DNA from: Streptosporangiaceae bacterium
GTDB lineage: Bacteria > Actinomycetota > Actinomycetes > Streptosporangiales > Streptosporangiaceae
Assembly: GCA_030045295.1 (NCBI GenBank)
Contig: JASIGD010000325.1
Span: forward strand, 1-9,229
Direction: 5' to 3'
Length of the DNA stretch: 9,229 nt
The notes beneath the pieces are model-generated. The model saw nothing but the letters and a program-made list of their open reading frames with translations. It was not told the origin of the DNA and did no database searches. The translations under genes were made by a program, and so were the position numbers. How positions within the stretch are numbered: the first letter of the stretch is position 1; each line of letters opens with the position of its first letter. This document shows positions 1 to 4,287 of this stretch, in pieces.

Positions 1-272
1 GGCTCGGCCCCGGGCCGCTGCAGGGCCGCCAGCGCGCCGAGCCCGAGAGCGAGGTCACGCGCTCCCAGGGCGCGCCCGAACACCTGCGTAGCCAGGTCAT
101 CCGCTGTCGTGCTCACCCACGGGCGGGCCGGGACCGACGGCCAGACCAGGGCGGTCAGGCCGATCACCACCCGCCCGGCCGCGACGGCCCAGGCGCCCCC
201 GCGCAGCAGCGCGGGGATATCAGTCGGGTCCGCCGGGAACGCCAGCGAGCGTTGGTTCGGGCGTGTTCGCAC
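1..272 (-). CDS. Partial small membrane protein, DUF4267-like (C-terminus outside window)
   Basis: A minus-strand reading frame is open from a GTG codon at 272-270 to the window edge, giving about 90 residues with strongly GC-rich third positions. The N-terminus is polar (RTRPNQRSLAFP). A hydrophobic segment follows at about residues 24-40 (AVAAGRVVIGLTALVWP), then a second stretch containing GRALGARDLALGLGALAAL. The pattern 'RVVxGLxxLxxP ... RALGARDLALGLGAL' resembles small actinobacterial DUF4267 membrane proteins as I remember them; their function is unknown. The start was chosen because a TATGAT box ends exactly six bases before the GTG, which fits a leaderless transcript, and no Shine-Dalgarno sequence is visible. 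It follows a co-directional membrane-protein gene by 67 bp but seems to have its own promoter. The family call is moderate; the reading frame itself is fairly secure. Confidence 0.68.
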   Translation of the reverse strand, partial: MRTRPNQRSLAFPADPTDIPALLRGGAWAVAAGRVVIGLTALVWPSVPARPWVSTTADDLATQVFGRALGARDLALGLGALAALQRPGAE

Positions 273-278
273 CGGATG

Positions 279-284
279 ATCATA
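279..284 (-). promoter_or_regulatory. -10 box of a leaderless promoter
   Basis: On the minus strand the hexamer TATGAT (284-279) is followed by CATCCG and then GTG at 272-270. Transcription starting about seven bases after the -10 box would begin at the G of the start codon. No convincing TTGACA-like -35 element is seen 16-19 bases upstream, where the DNA is purely GC-rich. Leaderless genes are common in actinobacteria. The assignment is inferred from spacing. Confidence 0.55.
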
Positions 285-339
285 GCCGCGGGCCGCCGGC
301 CGCGACCGGCAACGCGCTCACCCGGGATATCGGGCCGGC

Positions 340-627
340 TCAGGTTCGGGCAGATGCGGAGCGGTCGACGGTGAGGTACCAGGAGCCGCCCGCGAGATTC
401 AGCGCCCCGAGAACCAGGAAGAAGCCTGCCCATCCGTAGACGCCGTACGACAGGCACACGACGCCCGCGCCCGCCGCGACGCTGCCGCCGAAAACACGCG
501 TCACCCCGGCGAAGCGGAGATGGCGGTACTCCCACGGGCTGATGAAGCGGTGCACGCCAGATCGCGGCGGAGATTGCCACCACCCGCGCAGGCCTTTCGC
601 GGCGGTGTTGTCGTTGGGTGCGTTCAT
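340..627 (-). CDS. Small two-helix membrane protein, 95 aa, unknown function
   Basis: I do not recognise the family. The protein has a hydrophilic N-terminus of about 40 residues rich in Arg and Trp (GLRGWWQSPPRSGVHRF). Two closely spaced hydrophobic stretches follow, at about residues 41-61 (GVTRVFGGSVAAGAGVVCLSY) and 63-85 (VYGWAGFFLVLGALNLAGGSWYL), with a short polar tail. This suggests a helical hairpin in the cytoplasmic membrane with the N-terminus probably inside. The ATG at 627-625 is preceded by an AGGGGG Shine-Dalgarno-like stretch about eight bases upstream. A candidate promoter and a perfect palindrome lie 50-80 bp upstream. The next gene downstream (272-1) is co-directional and is also a small membrane protein, so the two may be functionally related, although the second appears to have its own promoter. 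A longer overlapping minus-strand frame (583-164) is rejected as a shadow. Confidence 0.62.
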   Translation of the reverse strand: MNAPNDNTAAKGLRGWWQSPPRSGVHRFISPWEYRHLRFAGVTRVFGGSVAAGAGVVCLSYGVYGWAGFFLVLGALNLAGGSWYLTVDRSASART

Positions 628-675
628 CGGGATGCCCCCTGCGGAGTGTGCTGTCGATTAGCCGGTCACCCGTTA

Positions 676-689
676 ATGTGATATCACAT
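676..689. promoter_or_regulatory. Perfect 14-bp palindrome ATGTGATATCACAT, likely operator
   Basis: ATGTGATATCACAT reads identically on both strands and is AT-rich in a GC-rich region. Its half-site ATGT/ACAT recalls PadR-family operators, and TGTGA/TCACA recalls CRP- or GntR-type half-sites, but the spacing matches none of them exactly. It covers the proposed -10 box of the minus-strand gene and lies about 130 bp upstream of the ACT-domain gene, so it could also affect that gene. No candidate regulator of this site is adjacent. Confidence 0.55.
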
Positions 690-707
690 CGATAGCTTAC
701 TCGTCAA
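678..707 (-). promoter_or_regulatory. Candidate sigma-70-type promoter for the 95-aa membrane protein
   Basis: On the minus strand TTGACG (707-702, five of six matches to TTGACA) is followed after 18 bp by TATCAC (683-678, four of six matches to TATAAT). A start site near 671 would give a leader of about 43 nt that includes the Shine-Dalgarno-like stretch. The -10 hexamer lies inside the 14-bp palindrome at 676-689, so a protein bound there would block the promoter. Confidence 0.45.
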
Positions 708-763
708 TGCTCGCCGTCCCGGCCTGCCGAGCGGGGACAGGGCGCATCGCGCGGCCGCCGCGA

Positions 764-769
764 TACGCT
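764..769 (+). promoter_or_regulatory. Weak candidate -10 box for the ACT-domain gene
   Basis: TACGCT at 764-769 is the only TANNNT hexamer suitably placed on the plus strand before the ACT-domain gene. It would put the transcript start near 776, at the edge of the 18-bp palindrome. No -35 element is recognisable upstream. This is inference from position only. Confidence 0.25.
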
Positions 770-777
770 CGCAGGCA

Positions 778-795
778 GCGGTGGCGCGCCACCGC
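778..795. repeat. Perfect 18-bp GC-rich palindrome in the leader of the ACT-domain gene
   Basis: GCGGTGGCGCGCCACCGC is identical to its reverse complement. It ends six bases before the GGAAGGTGG ribosome-binding site of the ACT-domain gene. As DNA it could be an operator. As RNA it would fold into a 7-bp GC stem (GCGGTGG/CCACCGC) with a CGCG loop immediately before the ribosome-binding site. Its position close to the putative transcript start supports a control role. No partner protein can be named. Confidence 0.55.
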
Positions 796-816
796 ACCGC
801 GGGAAGGTGGCACCAG

Positions 817-1224
817 ATGAGCGTGTTCACGGTGGACCTGAAGAACCAGCCCGGCGAGCTGGCTCGCCTGTGCGAGGCGATGGCCGGCAGCCGCGTCAAC
901 CTGGTCTTGTCCGCGACGGCCCACGCGGACGGCGGCGGCACCGTGGCGTTCATCGCCGACGACGAGGCCGGCGCCCAGGCCGTGCTGCTGGACGCGGGCA
1001 TCGGGTACGCGATGCGCCCGGCGCTGACCATCCGGATGGAGAACCAGCCCGGAACCGGCGCGGCCACCTTCCGCAAGCTCGCCGACGCGGGCGTCAACGC
1101 CGACCTGCTCTTGCCGGTCCGCGTTTCCGATGACCTGTTCTTCGCCGTGATCTGCGTCGATGACCAGGACAAGGCCCGCCAGGCGCTCGGCGGGCAGGTC
1201 GTTCCCGACAGCCCGGCCCGGTAA
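817..1224 (+). CDS. Tandem ACT-domain protein, 135 aa
   Basis: The protein consists of two ACT-type repeats with little else. The first, about residues 1-66, opens MSVFTVDLKNQPGELARLCE and has the characteristic 'hydrophobic strand, N-x-PG-E-L-ARL helix' start. The second, about residues 70-130, opens ALTIRMENQPGTGAATFRKL. ACT domains usually bind amino acids or other small ligands and often dimerise. Stand-alone double-ACT proteins are presumed ligand sensors or regulators of enzymes in trans, but the ligand cannot be read from the sequence. ATG 817 was preferred over an in-frame GTG at 781 because GGAAGGTGG (802-810) sits six bases before it, and because the GTG lies inside a perfect palindrome. 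The gene converges on the DUF397 gene with only 10 bp between stop codons. Fold confidence is high; exact role is unknown. Confidence 0.85.
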   Translation: MSVFTVDLKNQPGELARLCEAMAGSRVNLVLSATAHADGGGTVAFIADDEAGAQAVLLDAGIGYAMRPALTIRMENQPGTGAATFRKLADAGVNADLLLPVRVSDDLFFAVICVDDQDKARQALGGQVVPDSPAR

Positions 1225-1234
1225 CGGCGCTGCG

Positions 1235-1444
1235 CTATTCTCCCGCGACCCGGTCGCGCTTGACCTGGCCGACAAACGTCCGCCATTCCGCGAGCGTGAA
1301 GTTGAAGCTGAACTCAGCGCTGCTCTTGCTGTCACGCACTCCTACGCGACCGTCGGCGAGATGCGCGACCTCCACGCACTCTCCATTTGCTGCGCTATAG
1401 GAGCTTTTCTTCCACGATATATCACTGGGATTAACCGAACGCAT
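1235..1444 (-). CDS. DUF397-domain protein, 69 aa, partner of the XRE/DUF5753 regulator
   Basis: The sequence carries the DUF397 signature: an ISWKKSSYSAANGECVEVAHL segment followed by VGVRDSKSS, then FTLAEWRTFVGQVKRD at the end. DUF397 proteins are small actinobacterial proteins, typically about 60-70 residues and often encoded beside WhiJ-like XRE regulators. They are thought to act with the regulator, as a partner or antagonist. Start 1444 was chosen over an in-frame ATG at 1465 because AAGGA lies seven bases upstream of the second ATG and the shorter product matches the family length. The gene is 58 bp downstream of the regulator on the same strand. That gap is AT-rich and contains GATAAT (1469-1464), which could drive separate transcription starting near 1457 and would exclude the upstream ATG. 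The coding DNA is less GC-rich than its neighbours. Confidence 0.88.
   Translation of the reverse strand: MRSVNPSDISWKKSSYSAANGECVEVAHLADGRVGVRDSKSSAEFSFNFTLAEWRTFVGQVKRDRVAGE
1244..1258. terminator. Hairpin between convergent ACT and DUF397 genes
   Basis: CGCGACC-C-GGTCGCG is a perfect inverted repeat with 7-base arms, 20 bp past the ACT gene's stop and inside the last codons of the DUF397 gene. There is no T-tract on either side. It could act as a U-less bidirectional terminator for the convergent pair, but the evidence is only the dyad and its position. Confidence 0.35.
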
Positions 1445-1502
1445 CTTCGAGTCCTTTTTTCGCATTATCTATGACAGGTAGGCTGGGGCAGAGCAAAATA
1501 TG

Positions 1503-2372
1503 CTACTTCCACGCATTATCGGCGACCGCGAGCATCTCCCGCGATTTCGCCTCGTCCAGGGCCAACTCCGACAAGCGATCGAATGAGCGCCGGTATCTGT
1601 AGGCTTCGTCCTCCTCCTCGACGTACCGGCTACCGGTGAGGTGCTCGAGGTAGACAACATCGTGGTGGGTGACGTCATGCACCTTATCGAACTGAAGCAG
1701 GACAAAAGCCCCAGTGCCGATCGGGTGGCGGCCATCGAGCGGAAGAATACGGAGCGACACGTTATCACGTTCTGACCAGTACAGAAGCTGCTTCATTTGC
1801 GATTGCATCACGGCTCGGTTACCGAATCGTCTATGCAGCACGGACTGGTCAAGGACCGCCGACAGCCGGAGCGGATCGTCCCGCATCAGCACCTGCTGCC
1901 GGGCGAGCCGCGCCTCGACCCGGCGCCTGGTCTCGCTGGGCGCGACCGGCGCGATCCGCTCCAGGTACCCGCTGGTCACTTCGCGCGCGTAGTCGGCGGT
2001 CTGCAGCAGTCCGGGCACGATCAGCGGCGCCCAGTTCGACGCGGAGCGGGCTTCGGCTTCCAGCCCGATGTAGACCGAATACTCCGGTGGCAGCGTCGGC
2101 GAGTAAGCCTCCCACCACCCCTTGCGCGCCGCCTCCTGGACGAGCTTGAGCAGCTCGGCGGAGCGGTCCTCGGCGCCATACAGCGCGAGCAGCTTCCTGA
2201 CCTCGGACGCGCGCGGCGCGGTCCGCGCGTTCTCGATCCTGGAGACCTTGGAGGCGGACCAGCCCATGTCCTCCGCCACCTGATCGCCGGTCAGCCCGGC
2301 GAGCTCGCGCAGCCGGCGCAGCTCAGCGGCGAGACTGCGGCGGCGGACGGTCGGACTGGCGGCGTCAGGCAA
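1503..2372 (-). CDS. XRE-family helix-turn-helix regulator with DUF5753 domain (WhiJ-like), 289 aa
   Basis: The N-terminal region (about residues 13-70) is an XRE/Cro helix-turn-helix, with LRRLRELAGLTGDQVAED followed by the recognition-helix region SASKVSRIENAR. From about residue 95 onward it matches the DUF5753 ligand-sensor-like domain common in actinobacteria, including the hallmark IVPGLLQTADYAREV and the segment HPIGTGAFVLLQFD near the end. Proteins of this type, such as WhiJ paralogues in Streptomyces, are transcription factors paired with DUF397 proteins and influence development or antibiotic production. TTG 2372 was chosen because GGGGAGG lies nine bases upstream; GTG 2381 touches that motif, and longer versions would run through the -10 box at 2402-2397. 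The pair reads away from the cyclase-like gene. Self-regulation is likely given the dyad abutting its promoter. GC content falls towards the 3' end. Confidence 0.9.
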   Translation of the reverse strand: MPDAASPTVRRRSLAAELRRLRELAGLTGDQVAEDMGWSASKVSRIENARTAPRASEVRKLLALYGAEDRSAELLKLVQEAARKGWWEAYSPTLPPEYSVYIGLEAEARSASNWAPLIVPGLLQTADYAREVTSGYLERIAPVAPSETRRRVEARLARQQVLMRDDPLRLSAVLDQSVLHRRFGNRAVMQSQMKQLLYWSERDNVSLRILPLDGRHPIGTGAFVLLQFDKVHDVTHHDVVYLEHLTGSRYVEEEDEAYRYRRSFDRLSELALDEAKSREMLAVADNAWK

Positions 2373-2396
2373 CCTGTCCACCCTCCCCGGGGACAA

Positions 2397-2432
2397 CGTA
2401 TAAGGATTCCCGAATCCTGCAGTGCTAATCCT
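2397..2432 (-). promoter_or_regulatory. Promoter of the XRE regulator with an adjoining AGGATTC/GAATCCT operator
   Basis: TATACG (2402-2397, minus strand) is a good -10 box 25-30 bp before the chosen start codon. It is immediately abutted by AGGATTC-CC-GAATCCT (2403-2418), a dyad with perfect 7-base arms that fills the spacer between the -10 and -35 positions. A third copy of the half-site, TAATCCT, lies at 2426-2432. No good -35 hexamer is seen; the expected position reads GCACTG. The arrangement fits binding by the XRE regulator to its own promoter, which is inferred. Confidence 0.5.
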
Positions 2433-2500
2433 AACGCATCGGCCATAGATACGTGCACTGAAGGACACAAAGAATTATCCGTTAGATCTCCCGATGAAAC

Positions 2501-2529
2501 TTGCAGCGGAACCTACGCTATCGGACAAT
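2501..2529 (+). promoter_or_regulatory. Candidate promoter of the cyclase-like gene
   Basis: TTGCAG (2501-2506) and GACAAT (2524-2529) are separated by exactly 17 bp, in a locally AT-richer stretch. The -10 box matches TATAAT at four of six positions and the -35 box TTGACA at three. The predicted start near 2536 coincides with the first GTAGG dyad. TACGCT at 2514-2519 is an alternative -10 box. Confidence 0.35.
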
Positions 2530-2535
2530 CGAAGC

Positions 2536-2585
2536 GGTAGGCCACCCCCTACCCGACGACCGAGGCAGTAGGCCGAACCCTACTG
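2536..2585. repeat. Twin inverted repeats GTAGG-N6-CCTAC upstream of the cyclase-like gene
   Basis: GGTAGG-N6-CCTACC spans 2536-2553 and CAGTAGG-N6-CCTACTG spans 2566-2585. Both arms are perfect and both spacers are six bases. The centres are 31 bp apart, close to three helical turns, so two bound dimers would face the same side of the DNA. The second dyad ends four bases before the GGAGGGAG ribosome-binding site. The pair is most simply a double operator. In RNA they could also form two small hairpins in the leader. Confidence 0.6.
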
Positions 2586-2599
2586 GGCTGGAGGGAGTC

Positions 2600-3256
2600 A
2601 TGCACAGTGTCCCGGTACACCGGAGCATCATCGCGATCGACATCGAGCGATCCACCAGCCCCGCGCGGACGGACCCGATCCGGGAAGAGCTCCGGCACGA
2701 GGCTTACCGCCTGCTCGGCACGGCCATGCGGACGGCTGGCATCAGCGACCAGTACTGTGACCCGTTGACCGACCGCGGCGACGGCGTCCTGGCGCTGGTC
2801 CATCCGGCCGACGAGGTGCCGAAGACCCTGCTCCTCAACCCGCTGATCCCCGCCCTGGTGACGCTCTTGGCCGACCGCAACGCCAGCCTGGCCAGCGCCG
2901 AACGGTGCCGGCGTGAGCTCAGGCTCAGGGTCGTGGTCCATGCGGGCGAGGTTCACTACGACGGCAAGGGCTACTTCGGCGAGGCGCTGGACGTCGCCTT
3001 CCGGCTGCTCGACGCCCGCCGCTTGAAGGAGTGCCTGCGCCAGGCGGCGACGCCGCTGGTCCTGGTGGTCTCCGAAGACATCTACTGGTCCATCGTGCGG
3101 CACGGGTACGAGGGCATACCGGGACACACCTACGAGCCGCTCGTCCGGGTGAAGGTCGCAGGCCGCAGGCGCCAGGGCTGGGTCCACGTTCCGGTTCCCG
3201 AGCTGGCTGCCGAGCCCGCCGCGGCCCCCCGGCAGAATTCCATGATCGCCGCCTGA
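2600..3256 (+). CDS. Stand-alone class III nucleotidyl-cyclase-like protein, 218 aa
   Basis: The order of motifs is that of a class III adenylate/guanylate cyclase catalytic domain. RSIIAIDIERST (residues 8-19) supplies the first metal-binding Asp14, and DRGDGVLAL (58-66) the second, Asp61. LRVVVHAGEVH (109-119) and YFGEALDVAFRLLDA (125-139) follow. In the last motif Arg135 is kept, but Asp131 replaces the usual asparagine of V-N-x-A-x-R. The Lys before GD and the Asp before the F/W-G motif, which select purines in adenylate cyclases, also appear absent (by-eye alignment). It may therefore use another nucleotide or be inactive. The C-terminal part (VSEDIYWSIVRHGYEGI, then WVHVPV) is not a standard cyclase element, but I recall it in a family of actinobacterial proteins. 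There is no sensor or membrane domain. ATG 2600 has GGAGGGAG just upstream. The gene is divergent from the XRE/DUF397 pair. Confidence 0.75.
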   Translation: MHSVPVHRSIIAIDIERSTSPARTDPIREELRHEAYRLLGTAMRTAGISDQYCDPLTDRGDGVLALVHPADEVPKTLLLNPLIPALVTLLADRNASLASAERCRRELRLRVVVHAGEVHYDGKGYFGEALDVAFRLLDARRLKECLRQAATPLVLVVSEDIYWSIVRHGYEGIPGHTYEPLVRVKVAGRRRQGWVHVPVPELAAEPAAAPRQNSMIAA

Positions 3257-3265
3257 CGGCCGCCT

Positions 3266-3278
3266 GCCCGGCGCGGGC
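3266..3278. terminator. Short hairpin between convergent cyclase-like and enoyl-CoA hydratase genes
   Basis: GCCCG-GCG-CGGGC is a perfect 5-bp stem with a three-base loop between the two stop codons, touching the hydratase's TAG. It has no T-tract. It may be a weak bidirectional terminator; in such GC-rich DNA a stem this short can also be chance. Confidence 0.28.
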
Positions 3279-4105
3279 TACCGACCGCGGAAACGCGGTT
3301 CGCGTTTGTCCATGAAGGCCTGAGCGGCTTCGCGGTGATCCTCGGTGAGGCCGGTATGCACGTGGTGAGTCACCTCCAGGTCCATGCAGTCCCCGAGCTC
3401 GCCGGATACCGCCCGGTTCAGGTTCTCCTTCATGTAGCGGTAAGCGACAGCCGGCCCTCGCGCCAGCCGGTGAGCGCGCTCCATGACCTCCCGCTCGAAA
3501 TCGGCCGGCGGGAAGATGGCGTTGACGATCCCGAGCCGCCGGGCGTCCTCGGCGCTCAGCCGCTCGGAGAAGTAGTAGAGCTCTTTGGCCTGGCCGCTGC
3601 CCACCAGCCGGGTGAGAAACCAGGTCCCGCCGTAGTCTCCGGCGAACGCGACCTTGGCAAACGCGGTGGTCAGCACCGCCCCGGGCACCGCGTAGCGCAG
3701 GTCACAGGCCAGCGCCAGTGACAGGCCGGCCCCGGCCGCAGGTCCCCCGATAGCGGCTATCGTCGGCTTGGGCATGCTCCACAGCCGGCCGCTGGTGGCC
3801 CGCTGGTTCAGTCGCTGGCGGTGGATGAGGGCGTCGAGTGACCGCCCGGCACCGTCTTCGCGGTCCGCCGGCGGGGCGGCCATGTCCTTCACGTCGCCGC
3901 CCGCGCAGAAGGCGCCGCCCGCCCCGGTGAGCACGACGCAGCCAACCGCTTCGTCGGTCTCCACCTGGGCCAGGACCGCCCCCAGCGCGGACACCATGGC
4001 GTGCGAGAGGGCGTTGCGCCGGTCCGGCCGGTTCATGGTGATCACGGCCACGCCGTCGTCGATCTCGGCCCGCAGATCCTCGGTCCCCGTATCGAGCGCC
4101 GTCAT
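3278..4105 (-). CDS. Enoyl-CoA hydratase/isomerase (crotonase) family protein, 275 aa
   Basis: A crotonase-superfamily enzyme of normal length, expected to act on CoA-thioesters in the cytoplasm. The opening GVAVITMNRPDRRNALS is typical. The two oxyanion-hole segments are GGAFCAGGDVKDM (residues 63-75) and IAAIGGPAAGAGLSLALACDLRYA (116-139). The active-site region AFAKVAFAGDYGGTWFLTRLVGS lacks the first glutamate of classical hydratases. It keeps an aspartate (Asp157) where PaaG-type isomerases have the Asp of their PDxG motif, so isomerase or another acyl-CoA chemistry is as likely as hydration. The end, FMDKREPRFRGR, is family-typical. ATG 4105 has GAGGAAGGA four bases upstream. The gene stands alone, without other beta-oxidation genes, so its pathway cannot be named. 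The 5' region contains two CCAG/CTGG dyads that may be a repressor site. Confidence 0.93.
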   Translation of the reverse strand: MTALDTGTEDLRAEIDDGVAVITMNRPDRRNALSHAMVSALGAVLAQVETDEAVGCVVLTGAGGAFCAGGDVKDMAAPPADREDGAGRSLDALIHRQRLNQRATSGRLWSMPKPTIAAIGGPAAGAGLSLALACDLRYAVPGAVLTTAFAKVAFAGDYGGTWFLTRLVGSGQAKELYYFSERLSAEDARRLGIVNAIFPPADFEREVMERAHRLARGPAVAYRYMKENLNRAVSGELGDCMDLEVTHHVHTGLTEDHREAAQAFMDKREPRFRGR

Positions 4106-4137
4106 GTCATCCTTCCTCGGCTCCCAGGCCGGTCACC

Positions 4138-4183
4138 CTGCGCCAGCCACCTGGTCGCAGCCGCGCGGCCAGGGCCACCTGGC
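4138..4183. repeat. Two related CCAG/CTGG dyads upstream of the crotonase gene
   Basis: CTGCG-CCAG-CCAC-CTGG-T-CGCAG spans 4138-4160, with arms perfect apart from one extra T. GCCAGG-GCCA-CCTGGC spans 4168-4183 with perfect arms. The two blocks also match as direct repeats (GCCAG..CCACCTGG..CGCA), with centres 27 bp apart. They lie 33-78 bp before the crotonase start, inside its likely leader. Such paired dyads would suit a dimeric repressor of the TetR class, which often controls acyl-CoA genes, but no such gene is adjacent. Confidence 0.42.
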
Positions 4184-4211
4184 GCAACCGCGGTCCGCTC
4201 GGCACACCCCA

Positions 4212-4238
4212 ACAATAGGACGCCCCGGTCTGCCGCAA
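4212..4238 (-). promoter_or_regulatory. Weak candidate promoter for the crotonase gene
   Basis: On the minus strand TATTGT (4217-4212) is a fair -10 box, with TTGCGG (4238-4233) 15 bp upstream, a shorter spacing than usual. A start near 4205 would give a leader of about 100 nt that includes both CCAG/CTGG dyads. Confidence 0.3.
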
Positions 4239-4275
4239 CATGACGCCGGCGCACCCCGGCTGGCGGGCGGTCACC

Positions 4276-4281
4276 TACGAT
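4276..4281 (+). promoter_or_regulatory. -10 box of a second leaderless promoter
   Basis: TACGAT (4276-4281) is followed by GACCGG and then GTG at 4288. The geometry is the same as at 284-270 on the other strand, so the transcript would begin at the start codon. No ribosome-binding site precedes the GTG, and no -35 hexamer is obvious. Confidence 0.5.
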
Positions 4282-4287
4282 GACCGG

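Noticed and set aside
164..583. 139-codon minus-strand frame overlapping both small membrane-protein genes
   Set aside because: The translation is Arg-rich without pattern and conflicts with two better frames that encode hydrophobic helices and have plausible start signals.
684..1335. Two minus-strand frames of about 200 codons opposite the ACT-domain gene
   Set aside because: They are overlapping shadows with Ala/Arg/Ser-rich translations. The plus strand encodes two recognisable ACT repeats with a good ribosome-binding site.
1797..2540. 247-codon plus-strand open frame opposite the XRE regulator
   Set aside because: It is antisense to a secure XRE/DUF5753 gene, has no domain signature, and spans the divergent promoter region.
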